A stretch of DNA of 64,000 nt from Cognaticolwellia beringensis (GCF_002076895.1 NZ_CP020465.1:4526001-4590000), one strand, 5' to 3'; positions 18,577-27,915 are shown, counted from the stretch's first letter. Notes: generated from the sequence alone by a model not told the origin. Program-made: numbers and translations.

Positions 18577-19641
18577 ATGCCCGTAGAAACTATCACCTGG
18601 ATTGCTATTGTGTTTTGTATTTCACAATCAGCTATTTTTTCAGGATTAAATTTAGCCTTTTTTTCTCTCAGCAGATTACAGCTAGAAGTTGAAGCGAATA
18701 AAGGCAATAAAGCAGCAAAAATTGTCTTAACGCTGAGAAACGATTCTAATTTTTTACTTGCGACTATTTTATGGGGCAATGTCGGTATTAATGTTTTATT
18801 AACCATGTTGTCAGATTCGGTATTGGCCGGTGTTGGTGCGTTTCTATTTTCAACGATAGCCATTACCATCATAGGTGAGATAACCCCCCAAGCATACTTT
18901 TCTCGTAATGCTTTAAAAATGGGTAGCATGCTGGCACCTATTATTCGTTTCTATCAATTTGTGCTTTATCCTGTTGCGCGTCCAAGTGCTTTGATACTTG
19001 ACGCTTGGTTGGGCAAAGAAGGTATTACCTATTTAGGCGAGAGTGAATTAGGTAACATCATTAAAGAGCATATACGAGCTGAAGAAGCAGACTTGAATCA
19101 TGTTGAAGGTATTGGTGCATTAAACTTTTTTGCTTTAGATGAAATTAAAGTAACAGAAGAAGGTGAAGTGATAGACCCTCACTCTATTATCGCCTTACCG
19201 ACAAAACTTGATTTACCTATTTTGCCAGATACCTATACAGGTCCAAACGATCCGTTTTTAACCATGCTTAACCAGTCAGGCCATAGTTGGGTGGTTATTA
19301 CCAACCTTGAAGGTACCCCGTTATTGGTTATTGATGCAGATGGCTTCTTGCGTAGCGCGCTGTTTCAGTCAGAAACTTTTGACCCTTATAACTTTTGCCA
19401 TCGCCCGGTTGTTATTACCGATGAAACAACCTCGTTGAATGAAGCTATTTTAAAAATGAAAGTGAATACGTCAACTGATAAGAACTTTGATGGTGTGATA
19501 GAGCACGATGTACTGCTGGTCTGGGGTGAAACTAGACGAATTATTACCGGTGCAGATATTTTTGGTCGCTTACTTAAAGGCATGTTGCCATTAGTGCAAC
19601 ACAACGAGAAAGTAGCAGAGTTGATTAACGCTAAGAAGTGA
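18577..19641 (+). CDS. DUF21 (CNNM-like) membrane protein
   Basis: A 354-residue protein. The N-terminal DUF21/CNNM transmembrane domain (about 1-140) has FSGLNLAFFSLSRLQLEVEA, NFLLATILWGNVGINVLLTMLSDS and ITIIGEITPQAYFSRNALKM, all characteristic. A cytosolic part follows in which CBS motifs are weak (about 200-330). The CorC_HlyC domain common in longer relatives is absent. CNNM/CorC relatives take part in Mg2+ efflux or sodium-linked magnesium exchange. It starts 23 bases after mgtE with AGAGGA before the ATG, so the two are co-transcribed, supporting a role in divalent metal balance. Confidence 0.85.
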   Translation: MPVETITWIAIVFCISQSAIFSGLNLAFFSLSRLQLEVEANKGNKAAKIVLTLRNDSNFLLATILWGNVGINVLLTMLSDSVLAGVGAFLFSTIAITIIGEITPQAYFSRNALKMGSMLAPIIRFYQFVLYPVARPSALILDAWLGKEGITYLGESELGNIIKEHIRAEEADLNHVEGIGALNFFALDEIKVTEEGEVIDPHSIIALPTKLDLPILPDTYTGPNDPFLTMLNQSGHSWVVITNLEGTPLLVIDADGFLRSALFQSETFDPYNFCHRPVVITDETTSLNEAILKMKVNTSTDKNFDGVIEHDVLLVWGETRRIITGADIFGRLLKGMLPLVQHNEKVAELINAKK

Positions 19642-19674
19642 ATATAGCTCTATAAGATGCCCTTTCGAAAAATT

Positions 19675-19705
19675 AACTTCGGCTATATATTTAGCCGAAG
19701 TTTTT
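19675..19705. terminator. Rho-independent terminator after mgtE-DUF21
   Basis: Arms AACTTCGGCTA (19675-19685) and TAGCCGAAGTT (19692-19702) around a six-base loop, followed by five Ts. The complementary strand also has a T-rich run after the stem, so it may serve the convergent usp gene as well. Confidence 0.9.
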
Positions 19706-19788
19706 CTATTAAACTCTGATTAACGAAAGCTGACAGCAAACCGATAACAATATAATTAATCAATATAATTAATTCGCTACTTACACCA

Positions 19789-19809
19789 AGTTAATTAATC
19801 AAATGGGTA
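19789..19809. repeat. Dispersed repeat end TTAATTAATCAAATnGGTAT
   Basis: TTAATTAATCAAATGGGTAT here matches, with one mismatch, the reverse complement of the edge of the inverted repeat at 5361-5384. A partial copy, TTAATCAACTTGGTAT, lies near 55387. All are intergenic. Here it abuts the stop codon of the usp gene. Confidence 0.5.
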
Positions 19810-20676
19810 TTACTCTGGTTTTAAAGCAAGCACATCAGATTTTAATAAACTCAATATTTTCTCCGCTGTATTACCTAACACTTTGGCTTTTAAACCTTTC
19901 CGGCCAACTGTTCCGATAACGACTAGCCCTGCTTTTTGTTTGGCTGCAATACTGGGGATCACTTTTTCAGGATCGCCTGCTTTAATGAAAAAATTAGCCA
20001 CAGGAATTCCGTATTCAGTGGCCAACTTTTCAATTTTAGCCTTTAAGGATTTTTCTGCTTTTCTTTCCAATTCGTCTTTGTAATGTATGCCTAAATCACG
20101 TAATACTTTCGAAAACAGTACGGTATAGCATACAAATAACTCAGCCTCATTGGTTTCGGCAAATAATTTCGCTGCTTTTAATATTTGATGATTAAGTGCT
20201 TGTTTGCTTTTGCGTTTTGTTTCTAGGTCAACAGCGGCTAAAACATTAGGCGATTTACGCCACTTATTATCGCTAACAATAAATACCGGTGCTGGACATT
20301 CACGTAATAATTGCCAATCGGTTGAAGTGTACAAAAACGTCTCACTACGATTTGCAGTTTTTACCACCATCAGTGGGTTTTGCTCTTTTGCGTAGCTATT
20401 TATCCAATCGTAAATACGTTTTTCCCACACCACTTCAAAGCTGTAGTTAATGCCTTTAGGAATTAAAGTCGCGAGTGATTTTTTTGCCTCATCACTCACA
20501 GCATCAAGTAATGCTTGTTTTATGTTTTGGGGATCATCTTGAATAAGCCGTAAACTTTGATAACAAAAATAAACAATATGCAAAGAATTGCTGGTGTTTT
20601 TAGCCAATTCACAAGCGCGTTGAATGGCGACTGGTTTGCTATCCGATAAATCGGCGACAACGAAGATACTGTTCAT
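19810..20676 (-). CDS. Tandem universal stress protein, UspE-like
   Basis: A 288-residue protein with two Usp domains. The first begins MNSIFVVADLSDSKPVAIQR. The second (about 142-288) begins PNVLAAVDLETK and ends with GTVGRKGLKAKVLGNTAEKI, close to the G-x2-G-x9-G nucleotide loop. Two-domain architecture and length fit the UspE subfamily, linked to stress survival and motility in E. coli. The start at 20676 has AAAGAGGAC directly upstream; the in-frame start at 20721 would add 15 unlikely residues. Compared with the Usp gene at 7438 its loop is better preserved. Single-gene transcript, convergent with the DUF21 gene. Confidence 0.85.
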   Translation of the reverse strand: MNSIFVVADLSDSKPVAIQRACELAKNTSNSLHIVYFCYQSLRLIQDDPQNIKQALLDAVSDEAKKSLATLIPKGINYSFEVVWEKRIYDWINSYAKEQNPLMVVKTANRSETFLYTSTDWQLLRECPAPVFIVSDNKWRKSPNVLAAVDLETKRKSKQALNHQILKAAKLFAETNEAELFVCYTVLFSKVLRDLGIHYKDELERKAEKSLKAKIEKLATEYGIPVANFFIKAGDPEKVIPSIAAKQKAGLVVIGTVGRKGLKAKVLGNTAEKILSLLKSDVLALKPE

Positions 20677-20836
20677 AAAGTCCTCTTTTATTAATGTGTA
20701 TATAATAAAAGTAGCATACAAAATTTTTATTTTCTTTGATATAAAACAACTATTTAATAAAAATAATGTTTAAGTGCATTAGAAAACCAAATTTTAACTA
20801 AATTAAACTTATACACTCAACGAACAAACCGTAATT

Positions 20837-21205
20837 TTAAGTGTTCTTTATCGCTAGCTTGCTAATTTGTTTAATGATCAAGCCAGTTATCACAACCGGC
20901 AATAAGGACAATAAGCCAAAAATAAAATTACCGCTGACAAAAATTAAAATGCTTGATAACAAAAAGCACAAAACGACAGTGGTTGCGCCAACTAACGTTA
21001 TGGCTTTATGAGTAAATAAAGCACCTCCAGAGAGTACAACAGCCGACAAAATTTGAATGACACCAAAAAGTGTAATGGTGAAGTCATTAAACATGAAACC
21101 TTGCAGAAATTGTACTTCTTGGGGGCTGTGAGTAACCTTAGCTATACCCGCGGCTAGACTTAATAATGCGATAATGACGATCAGTAAATTAATAACAGTT
21201 TTCAT
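20837..21205 (-). CDS. Small four-helix membrane protein, DoxX-like
   Basis: A 122-residue hydrophobic protein with four predicted helices, roughly 5-23, 40-62, 66-88 and 92-112. The pattern AAGIAKVTHSPQEVQFL in the first loop resembles DoxX-like proteins. CGGAG lies upstream of the ATG at 21205. Function is unknown and nothing in the neighbourhood explains it; the next gene on this strand is another tiny membrane protein. Confidence 0.6.
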   Translation of the reverse strand: MKTVINLLIVIIALLSLAAGIAKVTHSPQEVQFLQGFMFNDFTITLFGVIQILSAVVLSGGALFTHKAITLVGATTVVLCFLLSSILIFVSGNFIFGLLSLLPVVITGLIIKQISKLAIKNT

Positions 21206-21349
21206 TTAAACTCCGTGCACTAACGTTTGTTATAAGGCCCTTTATTACAAGGTCCTTTTATTACAAAGTTCTTATTAACTTATATGCTAACCAGTGGTGT
21301 TAACTAAACTCAACCGCATAACTCAACGGTTAAATCTTAAGGCACTATT

Positions 21350-21403
21350 AACTGTCACATTCAAGCGAACTGTCACACTCAAGCTAACTGTCACACTCAA
21401 GCT
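21350..21403. repeat. Three tandem 18-bp units overlapping a gene's 3' end
   Basis: Units begin AACTGTCACAyTCAAGC at 21350, 21368 and 21386; the second and third are identical. The third contains the last codons and stop of the small gene that ends at 21384. On the minus strand each unit reads LECDS followed by a stop or Ser codon, so the array looks like a duplicated coding end. Confidence 0.85.
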
Positions 21404-21593
21404 TCGCTTTATATTTTTTACTGGCATAAATATATAAAAAAACTGCAATAACGATATTAAATATACATCGTAATATTTCAGCTAATTGAAAGTTCAAGGT
21501 AACTAAAGAATAGAGCAAATCAATCGTTGATCCCAAACCCAATATAATGGCTAAAATCATAAATATTTTTTCTAAAGACATTGAGTTAGACAT
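21384..21593 (-). CDS. Small two-helix membrane protein
   Basis: A 69-residue protein starting MSNSMSLEKIFMIL, with two hydrophobic helices (about 7-27 and 35-57) and a basic tail KKYKAKLECDS. Not recognised. The ATG at 21593 was chosen over a TTG at 21602. The C-terminal residues LECDS are encoded by one unit of an 18-bp tandem repeat that continues beyond the stop. No strong ribosome binding site is visible, so confidence is moderate. Confidence 0.5.
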   Translation of the reverse strand: MSNSMSLEKIFMILAIILGLGSTIDLLYSLVTLNFQLAEILRCIFNIVIAVFLYIYASKKYKAKLECDS

Positions 21594-21712
21594 AATTACC
21601 AAAATTTGTGTACATACCTAATATTATCGAACTATACACTTTATAGTTTTTAAATGAAAATGAACAAATGCTTAATGCCTTACCGTATTTATAACTCTGT
21701 GCATACACAGAA

Positions 21713-22963
21713 TTAGCCTACCAACTTACTCACCACCTTTACATTATTATGCAGGGTTTTATGAACTGGACATTTATCTGCTATTTCTAGAAATCGTGTT
21801 TGTTGCGCGGTATCTAACTCTCCAACAAAACTAATTTCACGCACGATAGCTTCAATACCTTGACCTTGATTTTCGCATTCTTGGCAATCTTGTTGATAAT
21901 CTCGGCTATGTTTTAACTCAACTTTGATATGCTTTATGGCAAGTTTTTTACGCGTCGCGTACATGCGAAGTGTCATGGCAGTGCAAGCACCTAAGCCCGC
22001 AAGTAGGTGTTCGTAGGGATCAGGCCCCATATTATCGCCGCCTGCACTTTGCGGTTCATCAGCAAGCCAGTAGTGGCTATTCGTACTTACGTGTTGGGTA
22101 AATTTATGATTTTTTTCTTCGACAATTACATGCCCTTTGACCACGTTAACTTTCTCATCGGCGGACTTGTTATCACCTGCATTAATTTCAGTACTATTTT
22201 GAGTATTACTTGGGACTGAAATATATCGCCCTGCCCATGAAGCTATTATGTCTGCAGCATATTCGGCGTCAGGTTTATTGGTTAATAAGTGATCGGCACC
22301 ATCTAAGCTGACAAAACTTTTGGGGTGCAATGCCGCTTGATATATTTTCTCCGCTTCACTGATATTGACTGTGCTGTCAATTGGAGAGTGCATGACTAAG
22401 AGCGCCTTTCTTAATTGACCAATGTGGCTGGTATTGTAGCGTTTAATATCATCTAAAAATTGTTTCTCGATAGTAAACACACGCCCTGCTAAATTGACTT
22501 CAGCTTTGCCATTTTTTTCAATATCATCAATTTGTAGCGCAAAGTTATGAGCAACATGCTGTGCATCTGACGGAGCCCCAATAGTAACAACGGCCATAGC
22601 CTCTTCAACATGCTGAGCAACATTAAGCACCGCCGCACCGCCTAAGCTATGGCCAATGAGTAGTCGAGGCGCTTGATATTCAGCACGGAGAAAATTCGCT
22701 GCAGCAATTAAATCTTTTATATTTGACGAGAAGTTACTATTAGCAAAGTCACCATCACTATTGCCTAAACCGGTAAAATCAAACCTTAACACGGCAATAC
22801 CTTTACGCATTAAAGCTCGACTAATTCTTGATGCCGCTGCAATGTCTTTGCCACAGGTAAAACAATGCGCGAATAAGGCATAAAATTTCACATCTGATTC
22901 AGGCGTTTCAAGTAATCCACTGAGTTTGTGTTCACCGCTGATAAATTCAACTTTTTTACGCAT
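21713..22963 (-). CDS. Fused alpha/beta hydrolase and OsmC-family protein
   Basis: A 416-residue two-domain protein. Residues 1-245 are an alpha/beta hydrolase: nucleophile Ser106 in GHSLGG, Asp196 in SPIDST and His225 in GADHLL form the likely triad, with [10 protein letters not shown] as the oxyanion region. A linker (about 252-272) leads to an OsmC domain (about 275-416) with the two redox cysteines, Cys327 in GLGACTAM and Cys398 in ADKCPVH. OsmC proteins reduce organic hydroperoxides, using a cysteine pair. The hydrolase may release acyl peroxides or thioesters for its partner; that is inference. AAAAGGG lies upstream of the ATG at 22963. The fusion is known in other proteobacteria. Confidence 0.9.
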   Translation of the reverse strand: MRKKVEFISGEHKLSGLLETPESDVKFYALFAHCFTCGKDIAAASRISRALMRKGIAVLRFDFTGLGNSDGDFANSNFSSNIKDLIAAANFLRAEYQAPRLLIGHSLGGAAVLNVAQHVEEAMAVVTIGAPSDAQHVAHNFALQIDDIEKNGKAEVNLAGRVFTIEKQFLDDIKRYNTSHIGQLRKALLVMHSPIDSTVNISEAEKIYQAALHPKSFVSLDGADHLLTNKPDAEYAADIIASWAGRYISVPSNTQNSTEINAGDNKSADEKVNVVKGHVIVEEKNHKFTQHVSTNSHYWLADEPQSAGGDNMGPDPYEHLLAGLGACTAMTLRMYATRKKLAIKHIKVELKHSRDYQQDCQECENQGQGIEAIVREISFVGELDTAQQTRFLEIADKCPVHKTLHNNVKVVSKLVG

Positions 22964-23137
22964 ATATTACCCTTTTAGTTAGTTCGTCTATTCGTCACAT
23001 TTCTGCGCTACTGGAATTGACCGTAAGGTTTTAAGAAAAATTTCTTTTATCATAATACTAGCTAAACTTTTACGATACATTGCATATAATTTTGTATAAA
23101 ATATACCGGTATTAATCAAATTCTTTAAGGAACAAGT

Positions 23138-24358
23138 ATGACTATAGGTGTGGGCGGCTCTACCGCGAAAATTGAACTTGAGAAGTTAGTCGATATGACC
23201 GGTCAAGTCCAGGCTATAACTGAGGCTGAATTAAAACAGCGCATTGCGAAAGCGCAAACAATAATGGCTGAAAATAACATTGCAGCCACCTATATTGATG
23301 CCGGAACAAACTTATATTACTTTACAGGAACGCGATGGTACGCCAGTGAACGTATGGTGGGCGCTATTATTCCTCAACAGGGAGAAATTAAATATATTAC
23401 ACCGTTCTTTGAAGTGAATACGCTTAGTCAATATATGACGATAAAGGGCGAAATAAAAGGTTGGCAAGAACATGAAAGCCCTTATCACCTCGTTCAGCAA
23501 ACCTTAGCTGAAGTCGGTATTACTTCAGGCCGATTAGCTATTGATGAGTCTGCCGCTTTTTTTATTGCTGACGGTATTAAAAAAGCCGCCCCCGACTTAG
23601 AACTTGTTGATGCAAAATGTGTAACAGCCGGTTGTCGTGCAGAAAAGTCAGACGCTGAAATAGCCTTATTGCAACAAGCCAAAGATATGACCATAGAGGT
23701 TCATAAAGCGGTAGCACGTATATTACATGTCGGTATTACTACTCAAGAAGTCACTAGTTTTATCGACCAAGCACATCGTAAAGTGGGCGCACCTGCCGGC
23801 TCATATTTTTGTATTGTGCTCTTTGGTGAAGATTCATCTTATCCACACGGTGTTAAATCACCAAAAACCTTAGAAAATAATGACATTGTATTAATTGACA
23901 CCGGCTGCCAGGTTGAAGGATATAACTCTGACATTACACGTACTTACGTTTTTGGCGAGCCAAACCAGCGCCAACGTGACATGTGGCAAATAGAAAAACT
24001 AGCACAGAAAGCGGCCTTTGATGCGGCCAAAATTGGCGTAGCTTGTGGTGATGTGGATGTTGCAGCAAGAGATTATTTAGCAAGTCAAGATTTAGGGCCA
24101 GATTATCAAACACCTGGCTGCCCTCACAGAACTGGGCATGGTGTAGGTTTAGACATTCACGAATGGCCTTACCTAGTGCGAAGCGATAGAACACCACTAA
24201 CTAAAGGGATGTGTTTTTCCAATGAACCTATGTTGGTAATACCTAATGAGTTTGGTATTCGATTGGAAGACCATTTTTATATGACTGACACGGGCGCTAA
24301 GTGGTTTACTGAGCCTTCATATTCGATCGACGACCCGTTTGGCTATCAACAAGCTTAA
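23138..24358 (+). CDS. M24-family metallopeptidase (Xaa-Pro peptidase type)
   Basis: A 406-residue creatinase/aminopeptidase P-type enzyme. The N-terminal domain (about 30-165) is followed by a pita-bread catalytic domain. Dinuclear metal ligands are visible: Asp in VLIDTGC, Asp in SDITRT, His in RTGHGVGLDIHEW, Glu in SNEPM and Glu in IRLEDHFYM. It probably cleaves dipeptides or N-terminal residues before proline, in the cytosol. AAGGAA precedes the ATG at 23138. It is divergent from the hydrolase-OsmC gene. The exact substrate is unknown. Confidence 0.9.
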   Translation: MTIGVGGSTAKIELEKLVDMTGQVQAITEAELKQRIAKAQTIMAENNIAATYIDAGTNLYYFTGTRWYASERMVGAIIPQQGEIKYITPFFEVNTLSQYMTIKGEIKGWQEHESPYHLVQQTLAEVGITSGRLAIDESAAFFIADGIKKAAPDLELVDAKCVTAGCRAEKSDAEIALLQQAKDMTIEVHKAVARILHVGITTQEVTSFIDQAHRKVGAPAGSYFCIVLFGEDSSYPHGVKSPKTLENNDIVLIDTGCQVEGYNSDITRTYVFGEPNQRQRDMWQIEKLAQKAAFDAAKIGVACGDVDVAARDYLASQDLGPDYQTPGCPHRTGHGVGLDIHEWPYLVRSDRTPLTKGMCFSNEPMLVIPNEFGIRLEDHFYMTDTGAKWFTEPSYSIDDPFGYQQA

Positions 24359-24395
24359 ACAAAACTCCAACTAAATTGGTTATTTTTATGTTAGA

Positions 24396-24427
24396 AGTCA
24401 GGATTAAATACCTCGTTTATCCTGACT
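24396..24427 (+). terminator. Hairpin after the M24 peptidase gene
   Basis: Arms AGTCAGGAT (24396-24404) and ATCCTGACT (24419-24427), extended by AAA/TTT with one bulge. No U tract follows, so termination is uncertain. Confidence 0.4.
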
Positions 24428-24522
24428 GCTAAAAACTAATACACTTTGTAGTAGTAAATAGATTGGCGTATGTCTTTGGCTTTGGATAGAATCAATACAT
24501 TATAATTTTTGATATCGAGCTT

Positions 24523-25074
24523 ATGCACGCATTTTTAGAATACATTCCGTTAGTTATTTTTTTCGTTTTTTATAAGTTTGCCGATATTTATTGGGCAACT
24601 GCCTCATTAATCGTTGCATCTGCTATACAAATAGCCTATTTCTTAATACGAAAACAGCCAATTCCAAAAAGAAATCTAATTTTCTTTGGCCTAATCGCCG
24701 TATTTGGTGGCCTGACTATTTATATGCATGACGATACCTTTTTAAAATGGAAAGTAACTATTATCCAAGGTATTTTTGCTATTGCGCTTATTGTTAGTCA
24801 AAAAATATTTAATAAAAATATTATGAAAGAGTTTTTAGGTGAAGCCTTAACCCTACCCGAAAACATCTGGAATAGATTAAATCTTGCATGGGCGCTGTTC
24901 TTTGCGCTATGTGGTTTCCTCAATTGGTACATTGCCTTTAACTTTAGTCTAGAAACCTGGGTTAACTTTAAAGTATTTGGCTTAACGGCATTAACTTTTG
25001 TGTTTGCTATTGGCTCGATAATATCATTGTATAAATACATGCCTGAAGACAAAGCAGAAGAAAAGCAAGAATAG
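24523..25074 (+). CDS. yciB: YciB, inner-membrane septation/envelope protein
   Basis: A 183-residue protein with five or six membrane helices. MHAFLEYIPLVIFFVFYK at the N-terminus and TLPENIWNRLNLAWALFF in the middle are typical of YciB (IspA). In E. coli it acts at the inner membrane in cell-envelope synthesis and division and affects membrane integrity together with DcrB. Length and the neighbouring yciI gene match the common gammaproteobacterial order. The C-terminus is a short charged tail. Confidence 0.93.
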   Translation: MHAFLEYIPLVIFFVFYKFADIYWATASLIVASAIQIAYFLIRKQPIPKRNLIFFGLIAVFGGLTIYMHDDTFLKWKVTIIQGIFAIALIVSQKIFNKNIMKEFLGEALTLPENIWNRLNLAWALFFALCGFLNWYIAFNFSLETWVNFKVFGLTALTFVFAIGSIISLYKYMPEDKAEEKQE

Positions 25075-25128
25075 CTTGGCATGCGTTTTTCGCGGCTTTT
25101 AATTAAACAATAATTTTTTGGATGTAAA

Positions 25129-25431
25129 ATGTTTTATCTTATCTATAGTGAAGATGTTGAAAATAGCTTAGCGCTGCGTATGAGTGTACGTGAAAATCAT
25201 TTAGATCGACTACGTGCGTTACAAGATCAAGGCAAGCTACTTGTAGCGGGCCCTTGCCCTGCTATTGATAGTGAAAACCCAGGTGATGCAGGCTTTACTG
25301 GTTCACTTATTATCGCAGAATTTGACAGTTTAGACGCTGCTAAACTGTGGGCAGACGCAGACCCTTACATAGCCGCGGGCGTTTATAAGAACGTTACCGT
25401 TAAACCGTACAAAAAAGTACTTCCAGCATAA
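25129..25431 (+). CDS. yciI: YciI-family protein
   Basis: A 100-residue ferredoxin-like fold protein. [37 protein letters not shown] and [17 protein letters not shown] are family hallmarks. His23 and Asp24 match the conserved pair proposed as an active site. The biochemical role of YciI is unsettled; a chlorinated-substrate-degrading relative exists. GGAT lies upstream of the ATG at 25129. It follows yciB by 54 bases and is probably in the same transcript. Confidence 0.93.
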   Translation: MFYLIYSEDVENSLALRMSVRENHLDRLRALQDQGKLLVAGPCPAIDSENPGDAGFTGSLIIAEFDSLDAAKLWADADPYIAAGVYKNVTVKPYKKVLPA

Positions 25432-25447
25432 GTATTGATTTTTAGCC

Positions 25448-25852
25448 ATGAATAATAAAAATGTCAGTAAATACATCTTGGCAAGCTTACTACTATTTTC
25501 TAATGTGGTATTGGCTAAAAATAACGTAGCAAAGTGTGAAACAAAAATGGACACTTTATCCGAAGTGTCCCGTTGTTTGGATGGTACTAAAGTAAAAAAA
25601 GATCGAGAGTTACAAACTTGGGTAAATAATCAAATTTTTATCTTAGAAGAGTTAGCTGCTCATAACGGTCGCCGTACTTCGCTCGATATGTTTAAGCGCT
25701 CGCAACGTAATTTTATTAGCTATCGGGAAAATAACTGTCGGTGGCAATATTTAGTGGTTGCGCCTGATGAAGGCGCCGCTATTGCCTATAAAAAATGTTA
25801 TATAACCTTGACACAGTATCGCATTGAAGAATTAACCCACCTTAATAAATAA
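25448..25852 (+). CDS. Exported DUF1311/LprI-like protein
   Basis: A 134-residue protein with a signal peptide of about 23 residues (VLA). The mature part has four Cys (CETKMDTLSEVSRCLD, ENNCRW, KKCYITLTQYRIEEL). The order of N-C-R-W, a later Cys and the LTxxRxxEL end resembles DUF1311, the LprI-type lysozyme inhibitor domain. An envelope role is expected and lysozyme inhibition is only a family possibility. It starts 16 bases after yciI. Assignment moderate. Confidence 0.6.
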   Translation: MNNKNVSKYILASLLLFSNVVLAKNNVAKCETKMDTLSEVSRCLDGTKVKKDRELQTWVNNQIFILEELAAHNGRRTSLDMFKRSQRNFISYRENNCRWQYLVVAPDEGAAIAYKKCYITLTQYRIEELTHLNK

Positions 25853-26037
25853 TTATTTTTGTATTATGACCTCTGGTTCAAAAAACGTCTTATCATCATG
25901 ATAAAATTCCATAACTTACGCTCACCCATAGACTAAGTTATTCCTTGATTAAGTTATTCATCGCTTGATATATAACATGTTGTTAACATTATACAATCAT
26001 GACAAACTAGCTTCACTTAATTTAATGAAGTAAATTT

Positions 26038-26982
26038 ATGTACGCGCACAAAAACATCTGCCTTTACAGTTTTCTCATATTATTAATTATTAATCTTGTG
26101 GGCTGCGCTACCAAGCCTATGGACCCCTCAGAGCCGCTATCGCTAACAACTGCACGTTATGGTCACGCCGTTGTTAATGACGGAAACAAAATATATGTCA
26201 TTGCGGGTGCTAACCAGTCTGGCTTCCTTTCTGATATAGAGGTTATTGACCCATCTACGAATAAAATTAATGTCTTGGCGAATAAAGTTATCCCAAGAAG
26301 ATACTTTTCAGCGGTCTGGGATGGTAAGCATTCGATATATATATTAGGTGGCGTTAGCCTGAAAAATAAAAAGTTTCGGTATGAAAAGCGAGTTGAGATA
26401 TTTGATACCCGCACAAATACAGTAAGTTTTGCTAAACCTATGCCTTTGCCAACACGGATCAACAGCGCAGTATTACTAAATGAGAAAATTTTTGTTCTAG
26501 GGGGCGCATACCCTAAAAATGGCAAATTAACCGCTAGTGCTTTAGTGACTGTGTTTGATATTAAAAATGACAATTGGAAGAGATCAGCTAATATGCCTAC
26601 GGCAAAAACCACTCGGGCATTTATTAAAGGTAACTTTGTGTATGTTGTTGGTGGTTACGACAGCGTTTCATCTCTTGATGTATTTGAACGTTTTGACCCG
26701 ATAATAAACCAATGGCTTACGCTCCCCCCATTACCTGTTAAAATAAGCGCTCACAGCATAAGCCTCATTGAAAATAAACTATTTATTTTTGGCGACTATA
26801 ACAACTTAACCTCTACTTATCGTTATGATTTTGATGCTAACAAGTGGGAAAAAATAGATATAGACTATAAAGCTAGTCGCCATAATGCCACAACAACGCT
26901 AGGTGAAAGCACCTATGTTATAGGGGGTAATACCGGTACAAAAGGCCCGTTCCTAAATTATATTCAAGTATTTAAGCTGTAA
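26038..26982 (+). CDS. Kelch-repeat lipoprotein
   Basis: A 314-residue lipoprotein with lipobox LVGC at Cys23. The rest is made of about six kelch repeats: each has the strand pair with VYVIxGG- or IYILGG-type motifs (YVIAGANQSG, IYILGGVS, FVLGGAYP, VYVVGGYDS, LFIFGDYN, YVIGGNTG) and the matching Trp/Asp strand. Together they should form one beta-propeller, usually a protein- or glycan-binding surface. Some relatives are N-acetylneuraminate epimerases (NanM), but there are no sialic acid genes nearby. Function unknown. Confidence 0.8.
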   Translation: MYAHKNICLYSFLILLIINLVGCATKPMDPSEPLSLTTARYGHAVVNDGNKIYVIAGANQSGFLSDIEVIDPSTNKINVLANKVIPRRYFSAVWDGKHSIYILGGVSLKNKKFRYEKRVEIFDTRTNTVSFAKPMPLPTRINSAVLLNEKIFVLGGAYPKNGKLTASALVTVFDIKNDNWKRSANMPTAKTTRAFIKGNFVYVVGGYDSVSSLDVFERFDPIINQWLTLPPLPVKISAHSISLIENKLFIFGDYNNLTSTYRYDFDANKWEKIDIDYKASRHNATTTLGESTYVIGGNTGTKGPFLNYIQVFKL

Positions 26983-27366
26983 CCGAAAAACTTGACTATC
27001 GGTCTATATAAAGGTTTATCAACACTTTATCAGTAAATTTAAACTAAAGATAATTTTAGCCGTTCATATTATATATAGTTATTTTTGCGACTATAAATGT
27101 AGTTTTTGGTAAGATAAGAGTCGCAATAAAGCTTGATATACAACACAATTTACCCTAAATTATGGTTTGATTGCACATGAATGATTAGATTCAATATCTA
27201 CGATGCTAAAATTTACAGATCATTAAATATTTAAAGTCACTTTTACAATCGCATGCTATTCACTGGGCTATTTTGTAAGGTATACCACAACCTAAAATTC
27301 AGTCTTTGCATATTTTAATATGTTATTGATATTTGTATTTTTTAAAATATCAAATGACACAACTTA
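26983..27366. other. AT-rich gap before the insertion sequence
   Basis: No open frame or clear terminator is supported here. It separates the kelch gene from the IS630 element, and its right edge is the TA target of that element. Nothing else recognised. Confidence 0.5.
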
Positions 27367-27393
27367 TACCAATCTGCACAAAGATGTGATCTA

Positions 27394-27915
27394 ATGTGTT
27401 TTTATTTTGGATGCAGACACCACGCTTTGGAACAACTCACCTCAGTAGATTTACTCAAATTATCAAGAAAGGAAAAAGATGGGCGAAAGCGTATGCGTTT
27501 GCTTGCTGTTTCATACTTTTTAGATGGTCTCAGCAGAACGGATATTTCAACGACATTAAAAGTCGCTCGTTCAAGTGTTAATCGTTGGGTCACTGCTTAT
27601 TTGACGAAGGGCTTGTCGGGCCTTGATAGTGTTAGCCCGAAAGGAAGACCTTCTATGCTTTCTCCAAAGCAACTAAGCCAACTTGCTCAATACGTTGAAA
27701 ATCAGAGTTGCTCAACGGAGGGAGGTCGACTTATGGGACAAGATTTTTGTACCTTTATTAAGGAAGAATTCGACATAGATTATCATCGAGATCATGTATA
27801 TAAAATACTGAAAAAACTAGGGTATTCATGGATAACAAGTCGCTCTAAACACCCTAAGCAATCACAAAGCGTCCAAGACGTTTTTAAAAAGCTTCCAGAT
27901 GGAAACGATCCTTAA
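27394..27915 (+). CDS. IS630 transposase, N-terminal HTH part
   Basis: 173 residues covering the DNA-binding half: RKRMRLLAVSYFLDGLSRTD and LKVARSSVNRWVTAYLTKGL form the first helix-turn-helix, followed by the linker GRPSMLSPKQLSQLAQYVE and a second winged-helix part DYHRDHVYKILKKLGYSWIT. After DVFKKLP the frame runs into a stop, and the DDE half continues in the +1 frame. In relatives I recall the text FKK(L/I/F)Q followed by ETIL, which fits one extra C in CTTCCAG. A TTG at 27427 is an alternative start closer to the family N-terminus. Confidence 0.85.
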   Translation: MCFYFGCRHHALEQLTSVDLLKLSRKEKDGRKRMRLLAVSYFLDGLSRTDISTTLKVARSSVNRWVTAYLTKGLSGLDSVSPKGRPSMLSPKQLSQLAQYVENQSCSTEGGRLMGQDFCTFIKEEFDIDYHRDHVYKILKKLGYSWITSRSKHPKQSQSVQDVFKKLPDGNDP

